Assembly (NCBI RefSeq): GCF_033343995.1 | Contig: NZ_CP137573.1 | Coordinates: forward strand, 868,001 to 932,000 | Reading direction: 5' to 3' | Source of the DNA: Streptomyces sp. HUAS YS2 | GTDB taxonomy: Bacteria; Actinomycetota; Actinomycetes; Streptomycetales; Streptomycetaceae | DNA: 64,000 bases | Part shown: piece by piece, positions 42,627-50,963 of the stretch | Position numbering within the stretch: the stretch's first letter is position 1 | How the letters are laid out: the number at the start of each line of letters is the position of its first letter | The notes under the pieces: generated by a model | Database searches by the model: none | What the model was told of the DNA's origin: nothing | The model's input: the letters and a program-made list of their open reading frames with translations, nothing else | Position numbers and translations under genes: made by a program

Positions 42627-45600
42627 TCACCAGGCCCAGGCGGTCCGGTGCCCCCGGGCCTCGTCCCGTACCTCCGGCTGGGGGTGGGCGCGCAGCTCGC
42701 GCAGCAGGGTGCGCCACGGTTCGGCCCAGTCGGTGCGCTCGCCGCCGGCGGCGGTGAGCACGACGGCCAGGACGCCCTCGGCATGGCCGCCCGTCGCGGC
42801 GAGTCGCCGGGCGACAGCGAGCAGTGACGCCTCGTGCCCCTCCCGCTGCCGGCCCCCCAGACGCCGCGCCAGCTCCCTCACGGAGCGGGCGAGGCCCATG
42901 GGCCGAGCGTCGTGTAGCCGGGCCAGGCGCGTCAGGGCGGCGTGCAGCACGTCGGGTTCGGCGCCGAGATCGAGTGCCTCGGCCCACAGCTGGGCGGCCG
43001 TCGCCGCGGTGGCGTCGTGACCGGCGAGCCGGTCGGCGGCCTCGGCCTGCACGGCGCGGATCGGAGCGAGCGGCTCGCCCTGCCGGTAGAGCGTGCGCAC
43101 CAGGGTGTCGAGGCGCTGCAGCGCGGGCCGGTCCCGCTCCGTCCCGGCGTCCAGCGGGCCGCCGGCGGCAGCGGCGTCGGCCGCCAGCAGGGCGTCCAGG
43201 GTCTCGAGGTACGCGTTCCTCGCGGCCGGGATCGCACAGGCGGCGCGGGCGAGTCCCTGCGTCGCGGCGTACCAGCCGGCCTCCGTCCCGAGGTCGACGA
43301 CGGCGGCCTGCAGAATCCCGGTGGCGTGCGGCGACCACGGCAGCCAGGCGGCGAGCGCCTCGTAGGCGTCGCCCACCAGCTCGTCGTCGTCGCTGTCGCA
43401 CACCTCCTCCATGAGGCGGGCGTACGCGGGCCGGAACGGCTCGGCCAGATGCGCCGGGACGACCCGGAGCACGGCGCGCCGCTGCGTGGTGTGTCCCGAG
43501 GCGGCCTCGGTCAGCAGGCGCCGGGTGCGCGACTGCTCGAAGAGCCGGGCGGCGGCTGCCACGCAGACGGCCCGCACATCGCGATGCTGGTCCGGCCGCT
43601 CGTACGCCTCGGCGACCAGGGCGGCCGCCTCGGGCCGGGGCAGCCGGGCGGCGACCAGCCGGACGCCCTCCTTGCGGCTGGTGACCTTCGTCCCGGCCGG
43701 GGCGAGCAGCGGGGGCAGCAGGGCGGACAGCCGGGACGGCGGTACGTGGCGGGTGGCGCGGTCCGCCGCGTACACGGCGACGCGGGCCCGGTCGTCACCC
43801 GCGTGACGGAGCAGCTCCGGCAGGGCGTCGCCGGGGCGGACGGTATGGGAGAGGGCGGCGAGCGCGGCCTCGGCGACCACCACGGACGGGTCGCCGACAC
43901 CGGCGAGGACGGCATCCGCGCCCTCGGGCAGCCCGGCGAGCGGGCGCAGGCCGTCCGCCCGGTCGTACTCGGACAGCGACCGGTCCGCGACCACGCTCTG
44001 CCACCGGCGGACCACCGCCCGCTGCTGGCGGCCGGTCCAGCGACGGGCCTCCGGCGTCACGGGGACGGTCCAGCGGCCGGCGGCGAGGAAGCGGCCGTGC
44101 GGCGGTTCGTCGCCGAGCAGAGGCTCCAGCAGGTCGGTGCGGCGGCCGGTGAGCACGTGGAGCACTTCCGGCAGCACGGCGGCCGAGGGCTCGTGGGCGA
44201 GCAGCCGCTCGACGCGGGCGTCCCGCTCGGGGGCCGGTGCGAGCCAGAGCCCGACGGCGGTGCGCGCGGTGGCGTCACCGCCCTCCTGAACGGCGCGCCA
44301 CAGCAGGTCCTGGATTTCCGGGAGTGCGGCGGCGCGGGGGCCGAGTGCGCGGGCCAGCGCGATGACGAGCCCGAAATCGGCTTTGGCGACGGCCGGTTCG
44401 ACCAGCGGCCGCAGCGCGGCGAGCAGAAGGGCCTCCTGCCCGGGGCGCAGCGCGTGGTCGAGCCGGCCGAGCCCGGCCGCTCCCGCGATCCGGCAGAGCC
44501 GTACCAGGACGTCGAGCGCCACGTCCCGCAGGGCGGGCTCGTCCGGGTGCTCGCGCAGCACCGCCTCGGCCAGGGCGTGGAGCGCGCGGCGGCTCTCGGC
44601 GGAGAGGTCCGGGGCCTGGGTGGCGTCCGCGGCGACGCGGGCGAGGTGCGCGGCGGCGGAGGCGGTGAGCAGGCGGGGCGGGAGCGCCGCGAGGGCGTTC
44701 AGGGCGGCGCATCGGACGGGGTCCGGTTCGTTGCGCAGCCGGGCCAGGTCGGCGAGGACGGTGGTGACGGCGTCCGGGTCGCCGGAGCGGGCCGCGTTGC
44801 GGATCAGCCGGGGCCAGGCCGCCTCGCGTTCCTCCAGGACCGGCTCGCGGGTGGCCGCGAGCAGTGGCTCGCGGGCCTCGGCGACGGGCAGGCAGGCGAC
44901 CGCCTCCAGGAGCCGCTCCCGCCTCCCGGGGCGGCCCTGGCAGTACGCGACGACGCGGCGCGCCTCGCGGGCCGCGGCCTCCCGGGGCAGGACCCGCAGG
45001 ACCTCGGGCCCCGCGAGGTGTCTGGTTCCGCTGCGGCCCTCGAGTACGGCCTCGTGGAACGCCGCACGCCGGCCCGGCGGGTGGGCGGCGATCAGCCGGG
45101 CGAGTTCGTAGGGCCGGTCCGTCAGGGCGCGGCCGAGCGCGAAGACCTGGTCCCGCGGCGCGGTCCGCGCGATGCGGCGGGCGGCCTCGGGGCGGTGCAG
45201 GACGGTACTGGTCATTCCGCCGGTGTCGCTCAGGAGCAGCCGCAGCACGCCTGCCGGGTCGCCGAGTGCCAGCGTGCGCAGGACGTCGTCGAACCTCCAG
45301 GGCCGGACGCCGGGCCGGTACGTGGCCAGGAGCCCGACGACCCGGGCGGGCGCCGCCCCGGCAAGGACGGCGAGCGCGGCCAGGTACCGCTGCCACCAGT
45401 CGTCGCGCAGCCCCTCCGGCAGGGCGGCCAACTCCCGCTCGGCGGCGTCGGCGACGGCCTCCGGGTGCCGTTTGACGAGCCGGGTCCAGCCGCGCACGGC
45501 ATGGAACAGCTCCGGCAGCAGCCGTCGTACGGTCTCCGGGCCGCAGCCGGGCAGGAGCCGGGCCGCCTCCTCGTCGCCCCAGTCCGCCCGGACCCCGTCG

Positions 45601-45995
45601 ACCAGCCGGTCGGCGAGCGCCGAACGCCCGCCGGCGACGATCGCGGCGAACAGCTCGCGGCGGACGATCTCCGGCGCGTCGTCGAGCGCGGCGGCGAACG
45701 CCTCGTCCGGCACCACCGACGGCGTCGCGACGCGCAGCACGTGGCCGCGCACGAACGCGTCGGGGTCGACGAGCCGTTCGCCCAGCCGGCCGCCGTCCCC
45801 GGTGACCGCGGCGACGACCACGGCGAGGCCGCGCTCGTACGGTCCGCGCGCGTCGAGTTCGGCGAACAGCGCCCGTGCCCCGGCCGGGTCCAGGACCGCG
45901 GCCCGGTCGGCGAGTTCCCGCATCCGGCGGGGGTACGGGAGGGGTTCGAGTACGGAGAGGAGACGATCCGCCTGGACGCGGGAGCCATCGGTCAT
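42627..45995 (-). CDS. Giant HEAT/ARM-like helical-repeat protein (1122 aa)
   Basis: ATG 45995. The whole sequence is a series of 35-40-residue amphipathic helical pairs with Asp/Pro turns, for example 'DPDAFVRGHVLRVATPSVVPDEAFAAAL', 'GDPSVVVAEAALAALSHTV' and 'GDDRARVAVYAADRATRHV', like a HEAT/ARM solenoid. No enzymatic motif, signal peptide or membrane segment is visible. Such solenoids act as protein-binding scaffolds or sensors. It is divergent from the orphan gene at 46110, and close to the zincin-VWA/AAA module, but no direct link is shown by sequence. Confidence 0.8.
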   Translation of the reverse strand: MTDGSRVQADRLLSVLEPLPYPRRMRELADRAAVLDPAGARALFAELDARGPYERGLAVVVAAVTGDGGRLGERLVDPDAFVRGHVLRVATPSVVPDEAFAAALDDAPEIVRRELFAAIVAGGRSALADRLVDGVRADWGDEEAARLLPGCGPETVRRLLPELFHAVRGWTRLVKRHPEAVADAAERELAALPEGLRDDWWQRYLAALAVLAGAAPARVVGLLATYRPGVRPWRFDDVLRTLALGDPAGVLRLLLSDTGGMTSTVLHRPEAARRIARTAPRDQVFALGRALTDRPYELARLIAAHPPGRRAAFHEAVLEGRSGTRHLAGPEVLRVLPREAAAREARRVVAYCQGRPGRRERLLEAVACLPVAEAREPLLAATREPVLEEREAAWPRLIRNAARSGDPDAVTTVLADLARLRNEPDPVRCAALNALAALPPRLLTASAAAHLARVAADATQAPDLSAESRRALHALAEAVLREHPDEPALRDVALDVLVRLCRIAGAAGLGRLDHALRPGQEALLLAALRPLVEPAVAKADFGLVIALARALGPRAAALPEIQDLLWRAVQEGGDATARTAVGLWLAPAPERDARVERLLAHEPSAAVLPEVLHVLTGRRTDLLEPLLGDEPPHGRFLAAGRWTVPVTPEARRWTGRQQRAVVRRWQSVVADRSLSEYDRADGLRPLAGLPEGADAVLAGVGDPSVVVAEAALAALSHTVRPGDALPELLRHAGDDRARVAVYAADRATRHVPPSRLSALLPPLLAPAGTKVTSRKEGVRLVAARLPRPEAAALVAEAYERPDQHRDVRAVCVAAAARLFEQSRTRRLLTEAASGHTTQRRAVLRVVPAHLAEPFRPAYARLMEEVCDSDDDELVGDAYEALAAWLPWSPHATGILQAAVVDLGTEAGWYAATQGLARAACAIPAARNAYLETLDALLAADAAAAGGPLDAGTERDRPALQRLDTLVRTLYRQGEPLAPIRAVQAEAADRLAGHDATAATAAQLWAEALDLGAEPDVLHAALTRLARLHDARPMGLARSVRELARRLGGRQREGHEASLLAVARRLAATGGHAEGVLAVVLTAAGGERTDWAEPWRTLLRELRAHPQPEVRDEARGHRTAWAW

Positions 45996-46109
45996 GCCGG
46001 GATTGTGCCTGGTCGCGGGCGGGTTCTCGTACTGCTTTTCGGAGCTGGCATGATCGGGACGGCACCCGCGGGACATCGGAACCGCGCGACCACGGGAGGG
46101 GCGGGCGTC

Positions 46110-46946
46110 ATGAGGCACGACCAGGACACGGACAGGGCGTTGGACGTCCTGCTCTCCTTCGCCGAGGCGGACGACGCGGCGCGGGTGCGCGAGCGGATCC
46201 GACTCGAGGACCGTCCGGCCGCCGTGCCGGACCGCTGGACCGCCATCCCGCGGATCGCCGCGTCCTCGGTGCCGGTCTCCGCCCGCCAGTGGATGCTGGA
46301 GGCCGACGATCCCGAGATCAACGAACTCGTCGTCCTCAGCAGCGGCCTGCCCGGCGCCCTGGAGCTCTCCGTCCTCAAGGGCGAGCCGTTCGGCCCCGAC
46401 GGAGGACGCACCCTGCCGCTGAACGGCGCCCTGCGCGGCCGGCCGATGCCGGAGGGGGTCCGGCGATTCGGTCCCGGCGAGGCGGTGCCCGCGCTGCGCG
46501 CCGTGCGCACCATGCGACAGGGACGTGCCGCCGCCAACCAGTTGGGCCGCGCGGACTGGACGGCCGTGATCGAGGCTGACGTCGAACAGCCGCTGCCCGG
46601 CTTCGCCCGCTGGGCACTGGCCCTGCGGCCCGACTGCCCGAACGTGCTGCGGCAGCGGTTCTCGGACCACCCGTCGTACGCGCACCGGATGCGGACCGGC
46701 GGCATCATCGACGGTCCTGCGGAGTACGTACGGGAGTGGCGGTCGGCCCGCACGGTCCTGACCGTCCTGGACACCGGGCGCTGGGCGTTCCCCGCCCGCA
46801 TGCCGGAGGCGGAGGCCGTGCTGCGGCCGCTGGTACGGGACTCGCTCGGCGGCAACCTCGAAGCCTGGGCGGTCCTCGCCCAGTTGCTGCCCACGTTCAC
46901 CGGCACGGCGCCGGAGCTGATCGTCACGTCGGGCGCGATCGCCTGA
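46110..46946 (+). CDS. Hypothetical cytoplasmic protein (278 aa), divergent from the helical-repeat gene
   Basis: ATG 46110 with a GGGAGGGG site. I do not recognise a family. The product starts with an acidic, Asp-rich segment and contains 'ELVVLSSGLPGALELSVLKG', 'FARWALALRPDCPNVLRQRF' and a C-terminal helical part 'AVLRPLVRDSLGGNLEAW'. There are no membrane segments and only one Cys. It shares a 114-bp promoter region with the 1122-residue solenoid, which suggests joint regulation. Confidence 0.75.
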   Translation: MRHDQDTDRALDVLLSFAEADDAARVRERIRLEDRPAAVPDRWTAIPRIAASSVPVSARQWMLEADDPEINELVVLSSGLPGALELSVLKGEPFGPDGGRTLPLNGALRGRPMPEGVRRFGPGEAVPALRAVRTMRQGRAAANQLGRADWTAVIEADVEQPLPGFARWALALRPDCPNVLRQRFSDHPSYAHRMRTGGIIDGPAEYVREWRSARTVLTVLDTGRWAFPARMPEAEAVLRPLVRDSLGGNLEAWAVLAQLLPTFTGTAPELIVTSGAIA

Positions 46947-47000
46947 GCGCACGGGGCGTAGGGCGCGTACGGGTTGTACGCGTTGTACGGGCGTAGGGGG

Positions 47001-47072
47001 CGGGGCGGCTGGAGTCGAACCAGCGTGTTCCGGTTCTGGAGACCGGTGCGTCTGCCTCTGCGCTACGGCCCC
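47001..47072 (-). tRNA. tRNA-Trp(CCA)-like gene with atypical D-arm
   Basis: The reverse strand folds as a cloverleaf: U8-A9, D-arm GCGC-AGAGGCAG-ACGC, anticodon arm CCGGT-CTCCAGA-ACCGG (anticodon CCA), variable AACAC, T-arm GCTGG-TTCGACT-CCAGC. The acceptor pairs imperfectly: GGGGCCG against CGCCCC(G) needs a bulged C5, with G73 as discriminator. CCA is not encoded. A -10 hexamer TAGGAT (47090-47085) lies 12 nt upstream, so it is probably transcribed. Its D-arm is identical, save one base, to the tRNAs at 53815 and 53894. Confidence 0.7.
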
Positions 47073-47176
47073 GCCTTGCCGCAGATCCTAGGCGAACCGT
47101 TCCGCCGGAAACACCTTCGCCGGTTGTCGGTGGGCCCTGATACCAATGAACACGCACGAAGGGGGTGGACGGGGGC

Positions 47177-48580
47177 ATGGCGTACGGGGAGCGCGGCGGA
47201 CGGCCGCGTCATGTCGTCGACCTGACGGACCGGCGCTCACTGGAGCGCTGGCGGCCGGCCGACGAGGCGGTGGTGGCCGAGGCGCGGCGGCTGAAGGAGG
47301 CCGCGCTGCTCGACTTCGGGCTGTCCGGCTCTGCGGTGGCCTCGTGGCTGTACGCGAAGTGCCATCACCAGATACCGACGTCGGCGATCGACACCGCCGC
47401 CGTGGTGGCGAGCGGCGACGGTACCTGCCTGCTGCTCTACAACCCGGAGTTCTTCGTCGATCTCGGCCTGGACGGGGTGAAGTTCGTCCTGTTCCACGAG
47501 GCGCGGCACCTGGTCCACCGGCATCTGTTCGTCGAGCCGGAGCTGCGGGACGACCCGGTGTTCACGCTGGCCGCCGAGGTGTCGATCAACCATGTGGCGC
47601 TGGTCCGACTCGGGCGCGAGGAGCTGCCGCTGCGCGACGGCCGGCCGGCCGGCATCGACCCGCACGCGATCCACCGCATGTACCAGGAGGACCTGCGGGC
47701 GCACGGCCTGGAGCCGGTGGAGTACCCGCAGTTCATCGCCACGGACATGACGGTGTACGGCGAGCTGAAGCGGATGGCCCATCCGCCGGTGCCGCCCCCG
47801 GTGTGCGTGCACCTGACGCACGCCGGGATCCCGGCGGACCAGGAGACCGTCGACGCCACGGTGTCCTCCGTGCTGCTCAACTCGCTGCTCGCGGCCCGCC
47901 GCGGGCACGCGGTGGCCGAGCAGGAGCTCGGTGACCTCTTCGACCGCACGGACGGAGCGACCGAGCGGGTGTCCCGGATGTGGGGCCGGCTCGGCGCGGG
48001 GCTGCTGCGCGGGCAGACCGTGCGGACGGGGCGGGTGGACTGGTGGCAGCGCTGGCTGGTGGACGTGATGGCGTCCAAGCTGCGGGACGGCGAGCGGCTG
48101 GTGTACCCGAAGAAGCGGGGCGCGCTGCTCGCGGCGCTCGGCCAGGATCCGATGCTGTCCCGGCGCGGCCCGGTCCGGGAGAAGGTCCTGGTCATCGCGT
48201 ACGACACGTCCGGCTCGATGCCGGGGTACGTGATCGACTGGCTGACCGAACTGGTCGGCGGGATCGACGGGGTGGAGGCGCACTGGCTGTCCTTCGACGC
48301 CGTGGTGATGCCGTTCGCGCCCGGCGAGCGGGTCTATGGGGGCGGCGGGACGAGCTTCCAGGCGGTCGCGGACTACGTGGAGGGCCGTACGACGATCGAC
48401 GGGCGACCGTTCGAGGCGACACCGGACGCCGTGGTGATGCTCACCGACGGCTATGCCCCGCACATCACCCCGGCCGAGCCCGACAAGTGGATCTGGCTGA
48501 TCACCGAGGGCGGCAGCGACTGGCCCGACGCCCACACTCCCCCGATGGCCTGCCATCGCGTCACGACAGGATCGAGATGA
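47177..48580 (+). CDS. Zincin metallopeptidase-like / VWA fusion (DUF2201-type)
   Basis: 467 residues from ATG 47177 (GGGGGTGG site). The N-terminal domain has a complete HEXXH motif H107-E-A-R-H111 preceded by 'VKFVLF', with a downstream 'LAAEVSINH' helix, as in DUF2201 putative metallopeptidases. The C-terminal VWA domain (about 335-467) keeps MIDAS D343-T-S-G-S347. No signal peptide, so cytoplasmic. It overlaps the AAA gene downstream by ATGA, making a protease/VWA/AAA module. A regulated protein-cleaving or remodelling machine is the natural inference. Confidence 0.88.
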   Translation: MAYGERGGRPRHVVDLTDRRSLERWRPADEAVVAEARRLKEAALLDFGLSGSAVASWLYAKCHHQIPTSAIDTAAVVASGDGTCLLLYNPEFFVDLGLDGVKFVLFHEARHLVHRHLFVEPELRDDPVFTLAAEVSINHVALVRLGREELPLRDGRPAGIDPHAIHRMYQEDLRAHGLEPVEYPQFIATDMTVYGELKRMAHPPVPPPVCVHLTHAGIPADQETVDATVSSVLLNSLLAARRGHAVAEQELGDLFDRTDGATERVSRMWGRLGAGLLRGQTVRTGRVDWWQRWLVDVMASKLRDGERLVYPKKRGALLAALGQDPMLSRRGPVREKVLVIAYDTSGSMPGYVIDWLTELVGGIDGVEAHWLSFDAVVMPFAPGERVYGGGGTSFQAVADYVEGRTTIDGRPFEATPDAVVMLTDGYAPHITPAEPDKWIWLITEGGSDWPDAHTPPMACHRVTTGSR

Positions 48581-50442
48581 CGACCTCGCCCACCGTCCCC
48601 TCACCCCCCGCCCGCGCGGTTGCGTGGCGGGCCAACGCCACCTATCCGAAGCCGCCGGAGGGCTGGACAGGTGTGTCGCGGCTGGAGTCGTTCATCGACG
48701 CGATGATCGACATGGGGCAGACCGGCCAGGTCTTCGGCGAGCACGGCGTCGGCAAGACCGCGACGTTCTTCTCCCATGTGGCCGAGGCGTACCCGGACGC
48801 CGAGCTGGTCTTCGTCCCGGCCGCCAACCTCACCCCGGACGACCTCCTCGCGAACGCGCCGGTGCGGGACGCGGCGACCGGCGAACTGGTGCTGCGCCAG
48901 CTGGTGATGAGCCAGCTCAAGCCGGGCCGGCCGTTCGTGCTGCTGATCGACGACTCGCTGCAGGCCGGGGAGTCGATCCAGTCCCAGCTGATGCAGATCG
49001 CCTGCAACTGGACGCTCGGCGGCTACGACCTGCGGGCGCTGGGCTGCATCGGGGTGTTCCTCACCGACAACGAGTCGCTGGCGGAGACGGCGGCCCGGCG
49101 CAGCGACCTGGCCATCCTCGACCGGATGGTCACGGTCCGGATCACCGCGAACGACACGGCGTGGCGGTTCAAGCTGGCCGCGAAGTACCGGAGCTGGGAC
49201 CTCGGCGGGGTGTACGCGGTGTGGGCGTCGCTGAGCCCCGCGCTGCGCGAGCTGCTCTCCCCGCGCACCCTCGACCACATCCTCGCCAACGCGCAGGAGG
49301 GCTTCCCGCTGCGCTGGGGCCTTCCGCTGGTCAACGGCGAGCGGCTGCGGCTCGTCGAGCCGCTCGCCGACGGCCGGCCGGGGCAGAACCGGACGCAGGA
49401 GATCCTGGACCGGATCGCCGCGGCCCTGGGCGTCCCGAACCCGGCGACCGTCCCCGACCCGGTCCGCCGGGTGGTGCGGGCGGCACTGCGCAACCGGTGG
49501 ACGGTGCTGCTGCAGGGCCCGCCCGGCTGCGGAAAGACGGAGCTGGTCCGGCAGACCGTGCGGGAGGGCCTGGACGGGCGGGAGCCGCTGTACTTCTCGC
49601 TGCCGGTGACCAACGTGGAGGACCTCTGCGCGCCGGTCCCGACGCAGGACGGATCGCTGGACAACCTGCTCGCGGCCGCGTTCACCGGGCCGGAGCCGAA
49701 GGCCATCGTCTGGGACGAGTACAACCGCCCCAAGGACAAGGCGGCGTTCGCCAAGCTGATGGAGATCACGCAGGAGTGGTCGCTGGCGGGCCGGCGGATC
49801 GAGGGGCTCCGGGCGCAGATCGCCGTGCAGAACCCCCCGTACCACCTGGGCCGCAAGCTGCTGGTGGCACGCAACAACATCGCCCAGGCGACCCGCTTCA
49901 CGGCCTCGCTGACCGTCGAGCCCGGGGACATCCCGGCGAACGAGTGGCTGATCGAGAAGTACGGGCCGGTGGCCGAGACGGTGCTCGACTGGTGGAAGCA
50001 GGACATCGACGAGGACGGCCGCGCCTGGATCACGAAGCGGACCATCGAGCGGCTGATCAAGCTCCACCAGCGGGGCCTGCCGCTGGAGATGGGCACGGTC
50101 TACCTCGGTGACGGCGAGTACGCGCCGGTGCCGCTGGCCTCGCTGATCGACCGCCTGAACAACCGGCCGGTCACGGGGCTGCGGGAGCTGACCCGGCAGG
50201 TCGACGCGTGGGAGGCCCGGCTCCGCCGCGCGGCGGAACGGTCCCCCGAGGGCGGCGACGACAGCGACACGGTGCACCAGGTCATCGCCAACGCGGAGCT
50301 GTCGCAGCTGAAGAAGCACCGGAAGGCCGTGGCCCGGCTGGTGGCGTTGCTGCCGCCGAAGCTGCGCTCGACGTACCTGGTGGGCGCCTCGGAGCAGCAC
50401 CAGCGGTTCTGGATCGAGATCTTCACGACGCTGCCGCGCTGA
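48577..50442 (+). CDS. Double-AAA+ MoxR-like ATPase
   Basis: 621 residues. The first AAA module has Walker A 'GEHGVGKT' (54-61) and 'PFVLLIDDSL' as Walker B. The second has 'GPPGCGKT' (314-321) with 'KAIVWDEYNRP'. The C-terminal 100 residues are helical and charged. Two active-looking P-loops in one chain are larger than classic MoxR. Translational coupling to the zincin-VWA gene predicts a functional complex. Confidence 0.9.
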   Translation: MTTSPTVPSPPARAVAWRANATYPKPPEGWTGVSRLESFIDAMIDMGQTGQVFGEHGVGKTATFFSHVAEAYPDAELVFVPAANLTPDDLLANAPVRDAATGELVLRQLVMSQLKPGRPFVLLIDDSLQAGESIQSQLMQIACNWTLGGYDLRALGCIGVFLTDNESLAETAARRSDLAILDRMVTVRITANDTAWRFKLAAKYRSWDLGGVYAVWASLSPALRELLSPRTLDHILANAQEGFPLRWGLPLVNGERLRLVEPLADGRPGQNRTQEILDRIAAALGVPNPATVPDPVRRVVRAALRNRWTVLLQGPPGCGKTELVRQTVREGLDGREPLYFSLPVTNVEDLCAPVPTQDGSLDNLLAAAFTGPEPKAIVWDEYNRPKDKAAFAKLMEITQEWSLAGRRIEGLRAQIAVQNPPYHLGRKLLVARNNIAQATRFTASLTVEPGDIPANEWLIEKYGPVAETVLDWWKQDIDEDGRAWITKRTIERLIKLHQRGLPLEMGTVYLGDGEYAPVPLASLIDRLNNRPVTGLRELTRQVDAWEARLRRAAERSPEGGDDSDTVHQVIANAELSQLKKHRKAVARLVALLPPKLRSTYLVGASEQHQRFWIEIFTTLPR

Positions 50443-50582
50443 CGCGCGCCGACAGGCGGCGGGGGCGGCGGCGGTTGTCGGACGTGGCCCGGTGCCGTTC
50501 CGGCCAAGGCGCGGCGGAACGATTCGTTTCTCCGACGGATGCCGCTACACCGGGGTGTTCACCATCGTCGAAGGGATGTGCG

Positions 50583-50954
50583 ATGAGCTTGAGAAGAAGG
50601 GCGGCCGGCGTCGCCGCCACGCTGCTGATGACCGCGGGGCTCACGACGGCCGCCACGGGGACGGCTCAGGCGGCGGAGGGCTGCGGCGGGACGCAGGTGG
50701 GCCGCCATGTCGGAGTCAAGGGCGACCTGAGGATCTTCCGGGAGGGCGACAACTACTGCGCGATCGTCTACCACACGGATGCGTACTGGGGCGTCTACCT
50801 GCCCACCGCCGTCCAGATCGTCCGGAAGGACGGTGCACTCAGCCCACAGGACGACGGCAACTACCGCTATTACGCAGGTCCCGTCCGCATCGCCACGGGG
50901 GGCATGTTCGGCTACGCGAGCGCATGGGTCAACGGAGAACACCTCATCGCGTAG
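50583..50954 (+). CDS. Small secreted protein, unknown family
   Basis: 123 residues from ATG 50583 (AAGGGA site). Signal peptide 1-30, cleavage after 'GTAQA'. The mature chain is about 93 residues, rich in Tyr and Gly, with only two Cys (34 and 59) likely disulfide-bonded ('GCGGT', 'DNYCAIVYHTDAYWGVYL'). It resembles small extracellular beta-sandwich proteins of Streptomyces, but I do not recognise it. Only 9 nt separate it from the convergent LRR gene, with no terminator. Confidence 0.72.
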   Translation: MSLRRRAAGVAATLLMTAGLTTAATGTAQAAEGCGGTQVGRHVGVKGDLRIFREGDNYCAIVYHTDAYWGVYLPTAVQIVRKDGALSPQDDGNYRYYAGPVRIATGGMFGYASAWVNGEHLIA

Positions 50955-50963
50955 CGGGAACTG

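Noticed and set aside
42942..46109. Plus-strand open frame running through the helical-repeat gene
   Set aside because: Only its last 279 codons (from 46110) have a ribosome site and protein-like sequence; the rest is antisense shadow.
46947..47000. GTACG-rich repeats before the tRNA
   Set aside because: Low-complexity variation without symmetry or conserved period.
47001..47072. Dismissing tRNA-Trp as a pseudogene because of its acceptor bulge
   Set aside because: Anticodon, D and T arms are intact, the D-arm equals that of the two sound tRNAs, and a promoter is in place; kept with lower confidence.
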